A stretch of 64,000 nucleotides of DNA from Mycoplasmopsis gallopavonis (GCF_900660635.1 NZ_LR215032.1:62001-126000); one strand, 5' to 3'; positions 10,593 through 22,320 are shown, numbered from the stretch's first letter. Notes: generated by a model not told the origin, from the letters alone. Numbers and translations are program-made.

Positions 10593-11206
10593 GGTGTTCC
10601 GGTTTTTAATCTTTGTAATTCGAATCCAAGACTTTTTAGTGATTGACTAATTTTAGGTGTAGTCTTTTGGTTATCAGGACCACTAATTGTGATTTCTTCA
10701 CCTCTTAAAATTCTAGAATTCATATAAGTTCCGGTTGTAATTACAAGAACTTTCGCTTCAATTTCTTGACCGTTATCCAACTTAACACTTTTAAATTCAT
10801 TTTTCTCATTGACTAAAATTTCTTCAACAACACCCTCAATTAAAGAAACATTTGGATGTTTTAAAAGGTCTTCTTTAATGATTTTTGAATATTTTTCTTT
10901 ATCAATTTGAGCTCTTAAAGCACGAACGGCAGGACCTTTTGATTCGTTTAACATTTTAATTTGGATCATTGCAAGGTCACTATAATATCCTTGAACTCCA
11001 CCAAGAGCATCAATTTCACGTGTGATAATTCCTTTTGCAGGTCCGCCAATTGATGGATTACATGGCATCATTGCTAGTCTTGATAAATCAAAACTAATTA
11101 AAGCCACTTTGTGATTTTTATTAGCTAAGGCAAAAGTAGCTTCAACACCTGCGTGTCCACCACCTATTACGATTGCTTCAAAGTTTAAATTATTACCTTT
11201 ATTCAT
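10593..11206 (-). pseudogene. mnmG: tRNA uridine-34 modification enzyme MnmG, N-terminal part
   Basis: N-terminal third of MnmG: the FAD dinucleotide-binding motif AIVIGGGHAGVEAT, then MMPCNPSIGGPAKG and REIDALGG, all diagnostic of GidA/MnmG. The frame continues a few codons into the IS and ends at 10550. It belongs with 8094-9324. The truncated protein would keep the FAD fold but lose the tRNA- and MnmE-binding parts. Confidence 0.93.
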
Positions 11207-11282
11207 AGTATATAAATTTTAAAATAAATTTTTAAAAATCAAAAAATTAACTTAATTATCTTTAAAAAAATCAATTTTTAAT

Positions 11283-11306
11283 AAAAAACTAGGACTAGCC
11301 TAGTTT
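11283..11306 (-). terminator. Rho-independent terminator of era
   Basis: Perfect 8 bp stem AAACTAGG/CCTAGTTT with a 5-base loop, followed on the minus strand by six T. The era stop codon TAG lies inside the first arm. Confidence 0.85.
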
Positions 11307-12178
11307 CTATATCCAAATTTAGATAAAGTTTCTTCATCGTCAATTCACTTATTAGCAACTTTAACTTTCAGGTTTAAAATGGTCGGTATATCAAATTGAT
11401 GAGAAATTTTCTTGCGAGCATCAATTCCAATATTTTTAATCATTTGAGCACCTTTACCTATTACCATACCTTTTTGCGAGCTTTTCTTGACATAAATAAT
11501 TGCATTAATTTCAAGATGTTCAGGATCTTCAATAAAATCAGTAACTTCGACAGCAATTGAGTGCGGAAGTTCTTGGTATAGACGATTAATTGCTGATTCA
11601 CGAATAATTTCTTTAGCAAGAAAACGCATTGATTTATCAGTAACATAATCTACATCATATTGAGCTTCACCAGGGTATGTATAAGTTTTTAAAAGGTCAA
11701 TTAAAGCTTGAATTGAACTAAAATTATTGACATCAGTAGATACAATATGCTCGAAATTATATTTTTCTAATTCTCTTAATTTTTCTTCCAAAAATGAAGG
11801 GTTGGATTTAATTTTATCAATTTTAGATACAACAGCTATTTTATGAGGGATGTTCTTGATTTTTTCTAAAATCATTTCATCACCTTTACCAATTAATTCA
11901 TCAGCTGGTGTTAAAAAGAGAATAACATCAATATTTTTAATTGAATCATACGCATTTTTATTTAAAGCTTCACCTAATTTATTTAATGGTTTATGAATTC
12001 CTGGTGTGTCCGAAAAGATAATTTGATATTCATTTTCTGTATAAATTCCAGTAATTTGATCTCTTGTAGTTTGAGCTGTTGGTGTTACTATTGCGACATT
12101 ATAGCCAACAATTGCATTTAAAAGACTGCTTTTTCCAACGTTGGGTCTACCAAGAATTGTTGCAAAACAAATTTTCAT
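11300..12178 (-). CDS. era: GTPase Era
   Basis: 292 residues, normal for Era, the GTPase that assists 16S rRNA 3'-end maturation and 30S assembly. G1 is GRPNVGKSS (residues 10-18), G3 DTPGIHKP, G4 SKID (a slight variant of NKxD); the C-terminal KH domain contains GMVIGKGAQMIKNIG. A TGA at 11345-11347 would truncate the protein under the standard code; reading it as Trp adds the true end (WIDDEETLSKFGYRN). It starts two bases after the cdd stop, so ybeY-cdd-era form one tight operon, a common arrangement with era near ybeY. Ends in a strong terminator, separating it from mnmG. Confidence 0.96.
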
Positions 12179-12179
12179 A

Positions 12180-12578
12180 CTAAATTGTAATTTCCTCTAC
12201 TCTAATTGAATAAGGAACAAGTTCTTCAACTGTATTAATTCTTATTTGTTTTCCATCATTACTATATTGAATAACTTTGGCATCAAGCGGCATAAACTCA
12301 GTCATAACTTGTCTACATCCTGCACAAGGACTAATTATTTCGTTTTTACCACTAATAATGTGAATTTCTTTAAAATGTCCAACTTTACCACCATAAGCAA
12401 CAGAACCAAACATTGCACTTCTTTCGGCACAAAGACCTGATGGATATGCTGCATTTTTAACATTAACTCCGTAATATTCTGTTCCATCTTCGGCAACTAA
12501 AATAGCAGCAACAGGAAACTTAGAGTAAGGTGCATAAGATTTAGTTAGTAATTCAAGTAATTTTTCATGTTTTGACAT
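12180..12578 (-). CDS. cdd: Cytidine deaminase
   Basis: 132 residues, the usual size of the tetrameric zinc enzyme that converts cytidine or deoxycytidine to uridine for pyrimidine salvage. The zinc-binding motifs are clear: CAERSA (Cys plus catalytic Glu) and PCAGCRQ (two Cys). The N-terminal YAPYSKFPVAA matches the family. It follows ybeY with its ATG two bases beyond that gene's stop, behind GAGAGGA, and is followed by era one base after its own stop. Confidence 0.96.
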   Translation of the reverse strand: MSKHEKLLELLTKSYAPYSKFPVAAILVAEDGTEYYGVNVKNAAYPSGLCAERSAMFGSVAYGGKVGHFKEIHIISGKNEIISPCAGCRQVMTEFMPLDAKVIQYSNDGKQIRINTVEELVPYSIRVEEITI

Positions 12579-12580
12579 AT

Positions 12581-13048
12581 TTATTCCTCTCTTGATATTT
12601 TTAATGGGTTAAAAATATCGTCTACTATTTGATTCATAATAATTCTTTCTGCTTCAATTTCATGATCATAACCTTTTAAATGAACAAGTCCGTGGGCGAA
12701 AAGATAACAGAACTCTCTTTTTGTTGAATGTCCAAATTTTTTAGATTGCCTTAAAACTTTATCTCAGCAAATAACTAGCTCACCTAAGTGATAAAATGGT
12801 AAAGAACCATAAAGTTCTTCATCTCGAAAATCAAAAGATAAAATGTCAGTTACATAATCTTTTCCACGATAATCTCGATTTAAATTACGAATTTTTTGGG
12901 GTCCAACAATAGTTACATCTAAAATAATTGGTTTCTTAATCTTGAAATATTGAGCAAAATTTTCTATTATTTGATACATTTCTGTTTCATAAATAGTAGC
13001 TTTTTTAATATTATTTTTGATATTTAATTCAATTTGTGCTTTTTGCAT
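12581..13048 (-). CDS. ybeY: Endoribonuclease YbeY
   Basis: 155 residues. YbeY is a single-strand-specific metal-dependent RNase for 16S rRNA 3' maturation and ribosome quality control. The zinc motif HGLVHLKGYDH near residues 118-128 has the three His of the HxxxHxxxxxH signature, and DYVTDILSFDF matches the conserved central strand. A TGA at 12764-12766 is Trp, without which the catalytic motif would be lost. First gene of the ybeY-cdd-era operon, consistent with its known functional link to Era. Confidence 0.94.
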
Positions 13049-13074
13049 AAATTAATTATATTAAATTATTAATG

Positions 13075-13461
13075 CTAGTTATTAAAAGTTAAAAGTAGTT
13101 TTATAAAATTTACTTGATCTAGTTTAACAAAAATAGTTAAGTTGTAAAGATTTTTCTGACTCATTATTTCAAGCAATTGATTATTTTCGATTTTAATTCT
13201 TTCATTAGCTATTTCTTGAATCTTGATAAAACTTGTGTAAAAGTGATTATTATATTGAAAATGAATGTCATATTTTGTTTTTTGAAGATCGATTAATTCA
13301 ATATTTCTAAGTCATAATTCATCATCTTCTCTAAAAATTAACGCTTGTGAAAATTTATTAAATTTAAAATTTAAGCAACAAAAAAGAAAAATACCAAAAG
13401 CAAGAAAAAGAATTAATAAGAGTAAAAATTCTAAATAACCTAATTGATTCTTCTTTAACAT
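13075..13461 (-). CDS. Small membrane protein next to the C39 exporter (unknown)
   Basis: 128 residues, not recognised. One N-terminal membrane helix (about residues 10-32, rich in Leu/Phe/Ile with two Cys) is followed by a soluble domain, so it is probably a single-span protein. The ATG overlaps the 3' end of the C39 exporter gene by seven bases, so the two are co-translated. The position suggests an accessory or immunity-like partner of the exporter, but this is inference only. One TGA is read as Trp. No Shine-Dalgarno sequence is obvious; coupling to the upstream stop may suffice. Confidence 0.7.
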
Positions 13462-15479
13462 AGCTTAATTTCCTCTGAATTTTCAAAAAGAAAGCGGTTG
13501 TGATGTGAAATTTCAAGAACTATTTTCTTATCCAATTCTTGCTTTAAAAGTTCAAAAAGCTTAACTAGAATTTTGGGAGATAGATTTTCAAATGCCTCAT
13601 CTAAAATTATTAAGTCATATTCGATGGCGAATAACTTTACCAATTTCACAAATTGTTGTTGCCCTATTGATAAATTATTTAATTTCATTTCTAAATTTGT
13701 TCCAATTTTCATTTCTTTGAAAAGTTCTATCAAATTTGTTTTTGTTAAGAAATCTCAAACTTCTTGATTTGAACAATTGAAATTTAAAAATTCTTTAATT
13801 GTTAAATCTAAATCTAAAAAATTCGAATCAACTAAATAAACTTTTTCCTTGTATGAATTATTTTCAAATAGATTAATTAACTTCTCATTTATTAAAATTT
13901 CACCATTTAAATAAGGTAAATTTCCACTTAAAATTTTAGCAAGGGTACTTTTACCCGAACCATTTGGAGATTTTAAAAAGTGTTTAGAAGTTAAAATACA
14001 TTTATCGATTTTTAAAACAATTTTATTAGTAAATGGATACTGATATTCAAAAGTATTGATTTCAATTGCTCGAATTTTTAAAACTTGATTTTGGCCAGAT
14101 ATATTTTTGTACTTTTCTCAATTAAAAATTTTCAATATTTCTAAATCTTTATTTCTTTGAAAGAACAATTTAGCTAACGGAAAATAAGATTTAATTGGTC
14201 TTGTTAAAAGATTTGCGGCAGTCATTAAAAAAAGAAGCTCAATTAAACTCATTTGATTATTTCAAATTAAAAAACTTCCAACAATCACGACAAAAAATGG
14301 AGTAAAAATTTCAATAAGTTGATTAATAACTTCTAAATTAATTACTTGATTTTGGAATTTTTGTGTTTTTTCATTAAATTGATTTTGGATTAAATTGAAA
14401 TCTTGATAAATTTTTCTTTTTAACAACAAATCACAATTGCCTTTTAAACTTACAAAATAATTATTAATTGTTTTATCAATTTGATAACTATCTTTTAATA
14501 AATTTTGATATTTATACCGATAAAGATTATGTGATAAAAATGAAGTTATTAATCCAGAAAAAGCATAAAAAGAAATTATGAAAAGGAGAAATAAATTAAT
14601 TTTATGTAATGCTAAAAAAGCAAGAACTAATGAAAAACATGAACTTATTACATTTGGCCAAAATGACAAATATAAGCTACTTAAATTGTAAAGCGAATTT
14701 AACCTATTTCTTAATTCTACTAAGCTAAATTTTGCAATTAAATTAAAGTTATTTGTACTCAAATTATCAATAAATCTTGTTAAATAAAATTTGTTAATTG
14801 CAAGAAGTTGAAAATTTAAATATTTGCTTGAAAATAATTTGAATAAAAAAGTAATAAGAAGCAAAATGCAAAACAGAACAAACAAAATAATTATTTGATT
14901 TTGTAAATAAAAAGGAATTATTTTTGACAAAACATATTTATTTAAAAATGGCAAGCTAAAAATTAAAACAGATTCAATAATATTTTGAAAAAGCAGAACA
15001 AAATGTGGGGTTTTAAATTCAAATTGAGTTAAAGAAATAAGATTCTCATTTGAAGGATTATTGTTTTTGGATGATCTAGATTTTTTAAAATTAACAACTA
15101 TATTTAAGAATATTTTTTCAAAATCTTCAAACTGAATTTTTAGCTTACCTTGTTCAGGATCATAATAATAAATTTTGTTTTTATGGATTTTATAAACTAA
15201 AACAAGATGCGAAAGATCATTATTTTTGACAACGCAAGCTAATGGTAATTCTGTTTGTTCAATTTGTATAAAATCCTGAAATTCACAATTAAATAATTCA
15301 AGATCATATCCGAAGTCTGAAATTAAATTTTGAAGCGTTTCAAAACTAATTCCATTTGATTGATAAAAAGCCGACATTTTTAGATCTTGAATAGAAACTT
15401 TTTGATTTTCTACAAAATTTAAAAACTCCCCAAAAACATAAAGACTACAATCTCTTGAATCGTATTGAATTTTACTCAT
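13455..15479 (-). CDS. ABC exporter with N-terminal C39 peptidase domain
   Basis: 674 residues, the size and order of peptidase-containing ABC transporters that cut a leader from a small peptide and export it. The C39 domain (about 1-120) keeps Gln5 and catalytic Cys11 in IQYDSRDCSLYVF, His91 in SHLVLVYKIHK and Asp107 in YYYDPEQG; the usual Gly after Cys is Ser. Membrane helices span about 150-410. The ATPase domain has Walker A SPNGSGKST, signature LSIGQ and Walker B LIILDEAFENLS; the switch His lies in ISHHNRF. It overlaps a small single-span protein gene. No double-glycine peptide gene is visible nearby, so the substrate may be encoded elsewhere. Divergent from rpiB. Confidence 0.85.
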
Positions 15480-15548
15480 AACAATTAATAAATATTTTTT
15501 TCTAGCAAAACGAACGAAAAATAAACAAAATTTTATTTTTAAAAGTTT

Positions 15549-15554
15549 TATAAT
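15549..15554 (+). promoter_or_regulatory. -10 box for rpiB
   Basis: Consensus TATAAT, giving a predicted start about 30 bases before the rpiB ATG. No good -35 box is seen, as is usual in mycoplasmas. Confidence 0.6.
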
Positions 15555-15590
15555 TATTTAACTAGATTGTTATTTGAAGGAGAAAATAAT

Positions 15591-16028
15591 ATGAAAAAAG
15601 TTATTGCACTTGCTAGCGATCACGCTGGATTTAAACTTAAAGAAGAACTTCGTGATTATGTTCGTTCACTTGGTTATGATACAGTAGATTTAGGACCTGA
15701 TACAGACGCTAAATCAGTAAGTTACGCAGAAAAAGGAAAAGAATTAGCAAATTATATCGATTCAAGAAAACCAGATTTTGGAATTGGTGTTTGCGGAACA
15801 GGTCTTGGAATTTCTTATGCTTTAAATCGTCACAAAGGGATTCGTGCAGCCAGAGTTGTTTCTGTTGAAGATGCACACCTAGCAAAACAACATAATAATG
15901 CAAATGTTCTTGTTTTTGGTGGAAGACAAGTGTCTTTCGAACAAGCTAAAGCTATGGTTGATGAATATATTAAAACCGAATATGAAGGTGGAAGACACCA
16001 AGCAAGAATCGATGAATTAGATGAATAA
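15591..16028 (+). CDS. rpiB: Ribose-5-phosphate isomerase B
   Basis: 145 residues, typical of RpiB/LacAB-type isomerases, which interconvert ribose 5-phosphate and ribulose 5-phosphate. Motifs: ALASDHAGFKLKE at the N-terminus, the catalytic Cys in GIGVCGTGLGIS, and RVVSVEDAHLAKQHNNANVL. The ATG is preceded by GAAGGAG. It stands alone between a TATAAT promoter and a strong terminator, and is not part of the ula operon, but works on the same pentose phosphate pool. Confidence 0.95.
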   Translation: MKKVIALASDHAGFKLKEELRDYVRSLGYDTVDLGPDTDAKSVSYAEKGKELANYIDSRKPDFGIGVCGTGLGISYALNRHKGIRAARVVSVEDAHLAKQHNNANVLVFGGRQVSFEQAKAMVDEYIKTEYEGGRHQARIDELDE

Positions 16029-16030
16029 TT

Positions 16031-16070
16031 AAAAAAGTTATCCTCTTTAAAAAGAAAGGATAACTTTTTT
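16031..16070 (+). terminator. Terminator of rpiB
   Basis: Perfect 14 bp stem (AAAAAAGTTATCCT with its complement at 16057-16070) ending in six T. Confidence 0.9.
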
Positions 16071-16100
16071 GTTTGTTGATAAATTTAGAATAAAATTTAT

Positions 16101-17615
16101 ATGATGAAAAAAATTAATATTAATTTGAAGAAATTGTTTATTTTCAATGTTCAACTAATTATTTTTATTGGAATAATCACTAGCTTTACGATGCTCATTA
16201 TTCGTGTTAATATTCTTTTTAACTGGTTCTTTTTAGCTTTTTTATATTTTATTAACTTATTATTTACAATAGTTATTTATCACCAAAAACGACAAACTAA
16301 CGCTAAAATGAGTTGAATTTATTTAATTTTGATTTTTCCTGTAATTGGACATGCGATTTTCCTAACTTTTGGGTTAATGTTCATTAACAAGTATGAAGTT
16401 AAACTTTTAAATTCCAAATTTTATAAAATTGAGAACCATTTAGAAGTTTGCAATTGTCAAACACCCGAAAATTCACCGATAGGTAAACTTAGCAAAATTA
16501 GTAAATTAAAGATCCTAAAATCCAATATTGATTTTTATGAAGAAGGATATCGTTTTTATCAAAATTTATTAAATGAAATTGAAAAAGCACAAAAAAGTAT
16601 TTTTATTGTTTCTTATATTATTAAGAAAAGCGAAATTTCTAACGAATTTATTTCAATTTTAAAACGCAAAATTGATCAAGGTGTGGAAATAAAGTGATTA
16701 GTTGATGATTTTGGTGCAATGTTTTCACAAAAAAAAGAACTTAAAAAACTTGCTAAATTGGGTGCAAAAGTTAAGTTTATCGGAAAAATTTATTATCCTT
16801 TTATTAATGCTGCTAGTTTTAGTCGTAATCACCAAAAATTTATTATCATTGACTCTCAATATGTTTTTTCTGGTGGAAATAACATTTCCGATGAATACGC
16901 TTCATTAAGTGTTAAGTATGGTCATTGAATTGATTTAAATTATAAAATTACTGGTCCATATGTTAATGCGTACAACTTACATTTTATTCAATTTTGAGAT
17001 ATTATTGCTCGTGAAAAACTTGAAGTGAATAAATATTTGATTGATCCTAAAATTTATCATGGTCAAAGTTTTAGAAATGATACTCTTTTGGTTTCTGATT
17101 CACCATCGCTTAACCACTCAGAAGCTGAATATTATTGATTACAAATGTTTGGTGATGCTAAAGAATCAATCATTATTTCAACCCCCTATTTTTCATTAAC
17201 CAATTCGCTTGAAAAACAAATGATTTTAGCATTAAAGCGTGGGGTCAAAATTATAATCTATATTCCAGGACTTCCGGATAAAAAGTTAGTTTATCAAGTA
17301 ACTTTATCACAATTAGCGACCTTGATTGATCATGGTTTAGAAGTAAGAGTATTTAAGGATCATTTTCTTCATTCAAAAATTGGTTTAATTGACCATCAAA
17401 TCGCTTGAGTTGGAACAAATAACCTTGATAGTCGCAGTATGTTTAGTCAATATGAAACTATGGATGTTTTTTACGGAAACGACGTAAATAAAGTCGCAAA
17501 AATCTTCGAAAACTATGATAAGTATTGTCAAATAATTAAAAATTCTCATGAATTAAAAGAAAACAAAACTTTAATTACCGAATTTTTAGCAAACTGAACA
17601 AAACCATTAATTTAA
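16101..17615 (+). CDS. cls: Cardiolipin synthase (phospholipase D superfamily)
   Basis: 504 residues. Two hydrophobic segments near the N-terminus (about 12-58 and 73-92) anchor it in the membrane. Two phospholipase-D HKD motifs follow: SRNHQKFIIIDSQYVFSGG and FLHSKIGLIDHQIAWVG. The enzyme condenses two phosphatidylglycerols (or a related pair) to cardiolipin. Many in-frame TGA codons are Trp. The start is ATGATG with no Shine-Dalgarno; a TAAAAT box lies only five bases upstream, so the transcript may be leaderless or start just upstream. Flanked by terminators on both sides, so it is a single-gene unit. Confidence 0.93.
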
Positions 17616-17630
17616 AAATATGAAAATCTG

Positions 17631-17663
17631 AAATCATAGAAACTTTTCTATGATTTTTGTTTT
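17631..17663 (+). terminator. Terminator of cls
   Basis: Eleven-pair stem AAATCATAGAA/TTCTATGATTT with a 4-base loop, followed by a T-rich run. Confidence 0.85.
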
Positions 17664-17729
17664 CTCATTTTCCATTTGCATAGCTAAAAAATAAAAATTG
17701 TTAAAATTTATTATGTTTAGGAGAACAAT

Positions 17730-20700
17730 ATGAATAAGATTAAAACTAATTTAAAACTAAAAATTCAGAAGGGAATGTTAGCTACTTCAGCTGCATTATT
17801 GCCAATTGCGGTAATTTCTGCTAGCGAAACATCTTCGACAGTTAAAGATGAAATTAATGCTTACATTACTTCGCAAACACATCTTAGTGAAGAAAATAAA
17901 ACTTTTTGAAAAAATTACATAGAAGAACTTAATACAAATAATACTTGAAGTGAATCATTCAAAGAGTTTTTACATTCTAAAATAGATGTAGCTGATTTTA
18001 TCGCAAGCTTAAGCTTAGATAATCCAGTTGTAACAGGAAAAGAGTACACTAAGGGATTATTTAATAAAATCAAAACTATTTCAAATATTGCTAATAATGA
18101 TGCATCATTTAGTCAAGCAATTCAAAAATTAAATTTATTCAAAGAAATTGCAAGTAAAATTTCTGAAATTAAAAAATTAAATAATTTTAGTAGCAGACAA
18201 CAACTTAAAGATTTAAATGATAAATTATTAGCTTTAAATCCATTTGATAATAATGAAACCCAAGAATCAATTGAACATAAAATTTATATGTACATTGAAA
18301 AAGCAAAAGCAATTAACACTATTGCAAATAATAAATATGTAATTGATGGTGTAGAACACGAAGGATACATTAACGAAAGAAACAATTCAGCTCAAAGATC
18401 AACAATAATTAAATTTATCATGAATATCCCTGATAATTATGAGCAATTTGATAGAAGATTAAAAACTGAGTATCTTAGAGCACAAACAGTTACATTAGCA
18501 AACTCTTCATGACCTAATAGACCTGGTGAGGTTGGTAAATTCCCGAACTATTCACAATACGGAACACAATTTTATTTAACAGAAATTTTAAGAAGAATAG
18601 TAACAGGAAATGAAAGTCAACTTTTCCCTGCACCAAATTCAACAGTTACTGGTGAAGAATTTGAAAAACAAGAAACAAAATTAGAAAATTACTTGACAGA
18701 TCTTCAAGCTTACATTAATACATTAATTAAAATTTTTGAAATTAAATCTCAAAGTATTTCAAACGCAGAAGCAACTAAATATTGAGATACAGATCCGCAA
18801 GGAAGAAATGACTATGTTAGAGGTTCTTCGCTTTTTGACTGAATCTTTTTAGCAAGTCACGACATGGATACACCTCATTATGATAAAAAAGATAACTCAG
18901 AATTTAAGCAAAGAATGGAAGCTTATTTAGTTAAAGTTCAAGCTGCTGCTAAGATTTTAAATAACATTCAAGGTCCAGTTGTAAGAGATGGTCAAGATTT
19001 TAAAACAAAATTATTAACTCGTGTAACATGAATAGATAATAAACCTCTTAATGGAACAACTTTTGATCAAAAAATAAGTGTATTTAATAATGTTTATGAC
19101 AAAATAGTAGAAATTCAAAATAATAAGAACTTGCCAGAGAATGTTAAAAAAGCATTAATGACCCAAGTTTCTGATTTATATACAGATAACTCTAACTATA
19201 CAAATGCCGAAAACTTATTAGTAAATGTTAATAAAAGAGTTGAAGAAATCATGGAAACTGTCACAAAATTAGATACATTATTTGATCAAAATACTAGCGA
19301 TGATTCAAGTAAGTATGCTAATGCAAGAAATCTTTCATACATTAAGGAAGATTTAAACAAAATGAAAGAGCTTGATCCACAAAATGCGGATTACATCAAG
19401 AAAACTTTAACTTTAAACAAGAAAATTGATACATTAGTTAAATTGGACGAATCAGGTCTTGCGGTTGAAAGTTTAAACAAATTATCAGAAATCGTTAATA
19501 ACGATTCACTATTTTCATTTGATGATGATAAGAAAAAAAGCGATGGAACAGTTGCACCCGAAGATGAAGCTTTAAGTGAAACTTTATTAGAAATTAAGTT
19601 AGCTAATTTAACTTCACAAGCACAATTGATGAAAAAATTTGATGATCTTGATTCAAATTCACTTTCACCAGAGCAAAAAAATAAAATTTTAGAAGCTTTT
19701 ATAACTGATACTAAAAAGACATACGAAAACCAAAATGTTAATAAAGAAGCAATTGAAAATAATTTAAAGAAATATCAAAATCTTTATGATCAATTATCTA
19801 AATTAGATTCATTAAGTAATTTAGAAGATGATAAAAAAACTGCTATTAAAAATCAAACTTTAGAGCTTATTAACAATATTAATGAGCCAGATTTTGTAAC
19901 CAAATTAGATCATGAAATTGTAAGAGTTGATTTTATTAAAGAAATTCAAGAAAATCAAGATCTAGTAGCTCCAATTCAAAATGATTTAGTCCAAAACATT
20001 TTGATTGATCAATTAGTCGCTTTAGATAACAACAAACTTGTTAAAGATTCGATTTCAAATGAAGTTAAAAACTTAGAAAACAAAATGGCCGCAATTGCTC
20101 TTGTGAAAAATTCAAATGGTATTACTGATGAAGATAAACAAGAGTTAATGCGTCAAATCGCAAGTTTACCACTTAATTTAGATCCGACTGAAAATGATAA
20201 AGCGATCCAAAGAATCATTCAGGAAAACTCAACAGATCAAAATATTATTAATAAATATAATTTAATTAGCACAATTAGAAGCAATCAAAATCTATCACAC
20301 GATCAACAAGATAAATTAGCAAAAGAATTACTTAAAATTCCTGCTTATTCTGAAAATAAAGATCCATTAGCTCAAATTGATGCTCATCTTGCAAATGCTA
20401 ATAAAAAATTAGATGAAATTGCAAAAATTAACTCAAATGATAATCTTTCAGTCCAAGAGAAAAAAGACTTAATTGACGCTCTTGTGAATATTGATATTTT
20501 TAATGAACCTGATGATGCCTTCAAAAATCAAGCAAATCAACTTGCAAAATTAGAAGATGTAAATACATTGCTTGATAAAAAATCTCAAAAAGAAGCATTA
20601 AGAGGTCAAATCGCTAAGATTAACAACTTAAATGATCCTAATGCATTTGGCAATTTAAATAGTGTAATTGAATTAATTAATCAAATCAAAAACAATTCTA

Positions 20701-22247
20701 ATCTAAATGATAAGGATAAAGAATTTTTATTAGATCGCTTAACTCAAATTGATATTAACGATCCAAATTATGAGACAAATTTAAACAAATTTAAAAATGT
20801 TCTTAGCAAAGTTGAAAACGCTGGAAATGATATTGCTGAATTACAAGATTTAATTGAAAAAGTCATTTTAAGAGATCAAAATCTTAACCCAGAATTGCAA
20901 TTTGACTACATGGATTCAGATCGTGAGCGTCAAAACAACTTCAATCTTGCTCTTGAAGCAGGTCAAAAACTTTTAAATCTTGAAAGTTTAAGTGACTACA
21001 CAAGTGAATACATTAGTAGTGTTTTAAATAATTTAAAAGATGCTTATAACAGACTTAAAGATAAAACTCTCAAAAATGAATTATTTGATAAGTTAAATAA
21101 TTTAGTTAACCAAGAAGATTCTTATAAGCAAAGTGCTGGCTTCCAAAATGGTGAACAAATAGATAAATTAGCTTATACAGACGCAATCGAGCAAGCTAAA
21201 GAAGTTTTAGCTAAAGGTAAATTTGCTTTACTTAGTGAAATTCAAGATCGAATTGAAGCAATCGAGCAAGCTCAACACTTCTTAGATTTAACAGCAGAGC
21301 AAGTTTTAACCCAGTTAAATAATTTAGCAAACTTAAATAATGAAGAAAAACAAAGCTATCAAAACTTAATGAATCAAGCTACAACTTCACGCCAAAGAGC
21401 TTTATTATTACAAAAAGCAAAACAAGATAATACAGAAAAACAAGAGGCAATCGATAAGGTTAATGCACTTGGAGAGCTTAGTGCTAAACAAAAAGAATAC
21501 TTTAATAATTTGATTAAAAATCAAAACGCAAGTAATAAGGATGAAATTAATAAATTAGTAAGTGATGCTGCAAAAACAAATCAAATTTTTGTAAAACTTC
21601 ATGAAAATGCTCATGAACTTAAATTAAATAAGTATCAATTTGATAATCTTAAAAAAGAACTACAAGATCTTGCTAATTTCCCACTTGATGACAAAGAATC
21701 TTTACTTTTAAATTTAGAAAACTTAATTTTATTTAAAAGTCAATTACAACCATTTCTTAATAGTGATGCTCAAAAGCCATATTTTGAAAAATTAGCAGAT
21801 CAATTAAAAGCAATTGTATTTAATGTTGATCAAAACCAAGAATATGCACGTGCTTTTGAAAAACAAATTCAAAACGAACAACAAATCTTTGAATTTAGCT
21901 ATGAATTAGCAAATATTATTCGTGAAAATAATTTAAAAGAATATCAAGAATTTCTCAAAAAAGATTTTTCAAATCTTCCAAGTTGATTTGAAGAAGTGAA
22001 GCACAAATTACAAGCAACTAATTATTTTGAATTAATGCATAAAAATGGTCTTAACTTAACTAAAGATCAAAAACAACAAATTTTAAAATTACACTTTAAT
22101 TTAGCTCCTGAAGTAATTAATAGTGCTTTAAACAATTATCCAGAAGATAAATTACCAAAAAGTAATTTATGAAAATGAATGCTTGGATTCTTCTTGATCT
22201 TAATAGTTCCTTTTGCAATTTTTGCATTTTGAAATACAAGAAAATAA
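17730..22247 (+). CDS. Large membrane-anchored surface protein with GA-module-like repeats
   Basis: 1505 residues. The N-terminus is a signal peptide (basic start, then LATSAALLPIAVISASE) without a lipobox Cys. The C-terminus is a membrane helix (KWMLGFFLILIVPFAIFAF) plus a basic stop, so the protein is anchored at its end and displayed outside. The body is almost wholly helical, with Leu-Asn-Asp-Lys-rich units; several resemble GA modules, for example LSAKQKEYFNNLI and the units near residues 1160-1290. GA modules in other bacteria bind albumin or form stalks; binding here is not shown. Ten or more TGA codons are Trp. AGGAGA precedes the ATG. The gene is very low in G+C, as are its neighbours, with no sign of recent transfer. 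A second protein of this style begins at 63464. Confidence 0.8.
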
Positions 22248-22320
22248 AATTATTTAATATTTTATTTGTAAATATTCGAAATTTAAAAACAGTATAGTTT
22301 GATTTTAAAACTATTAAATC

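Noticed and set aside
15709-15903. Open frame antisense to rpiB
   Set aside because: Shadow of a strongly conserved gene; no start signal or recognisable product.
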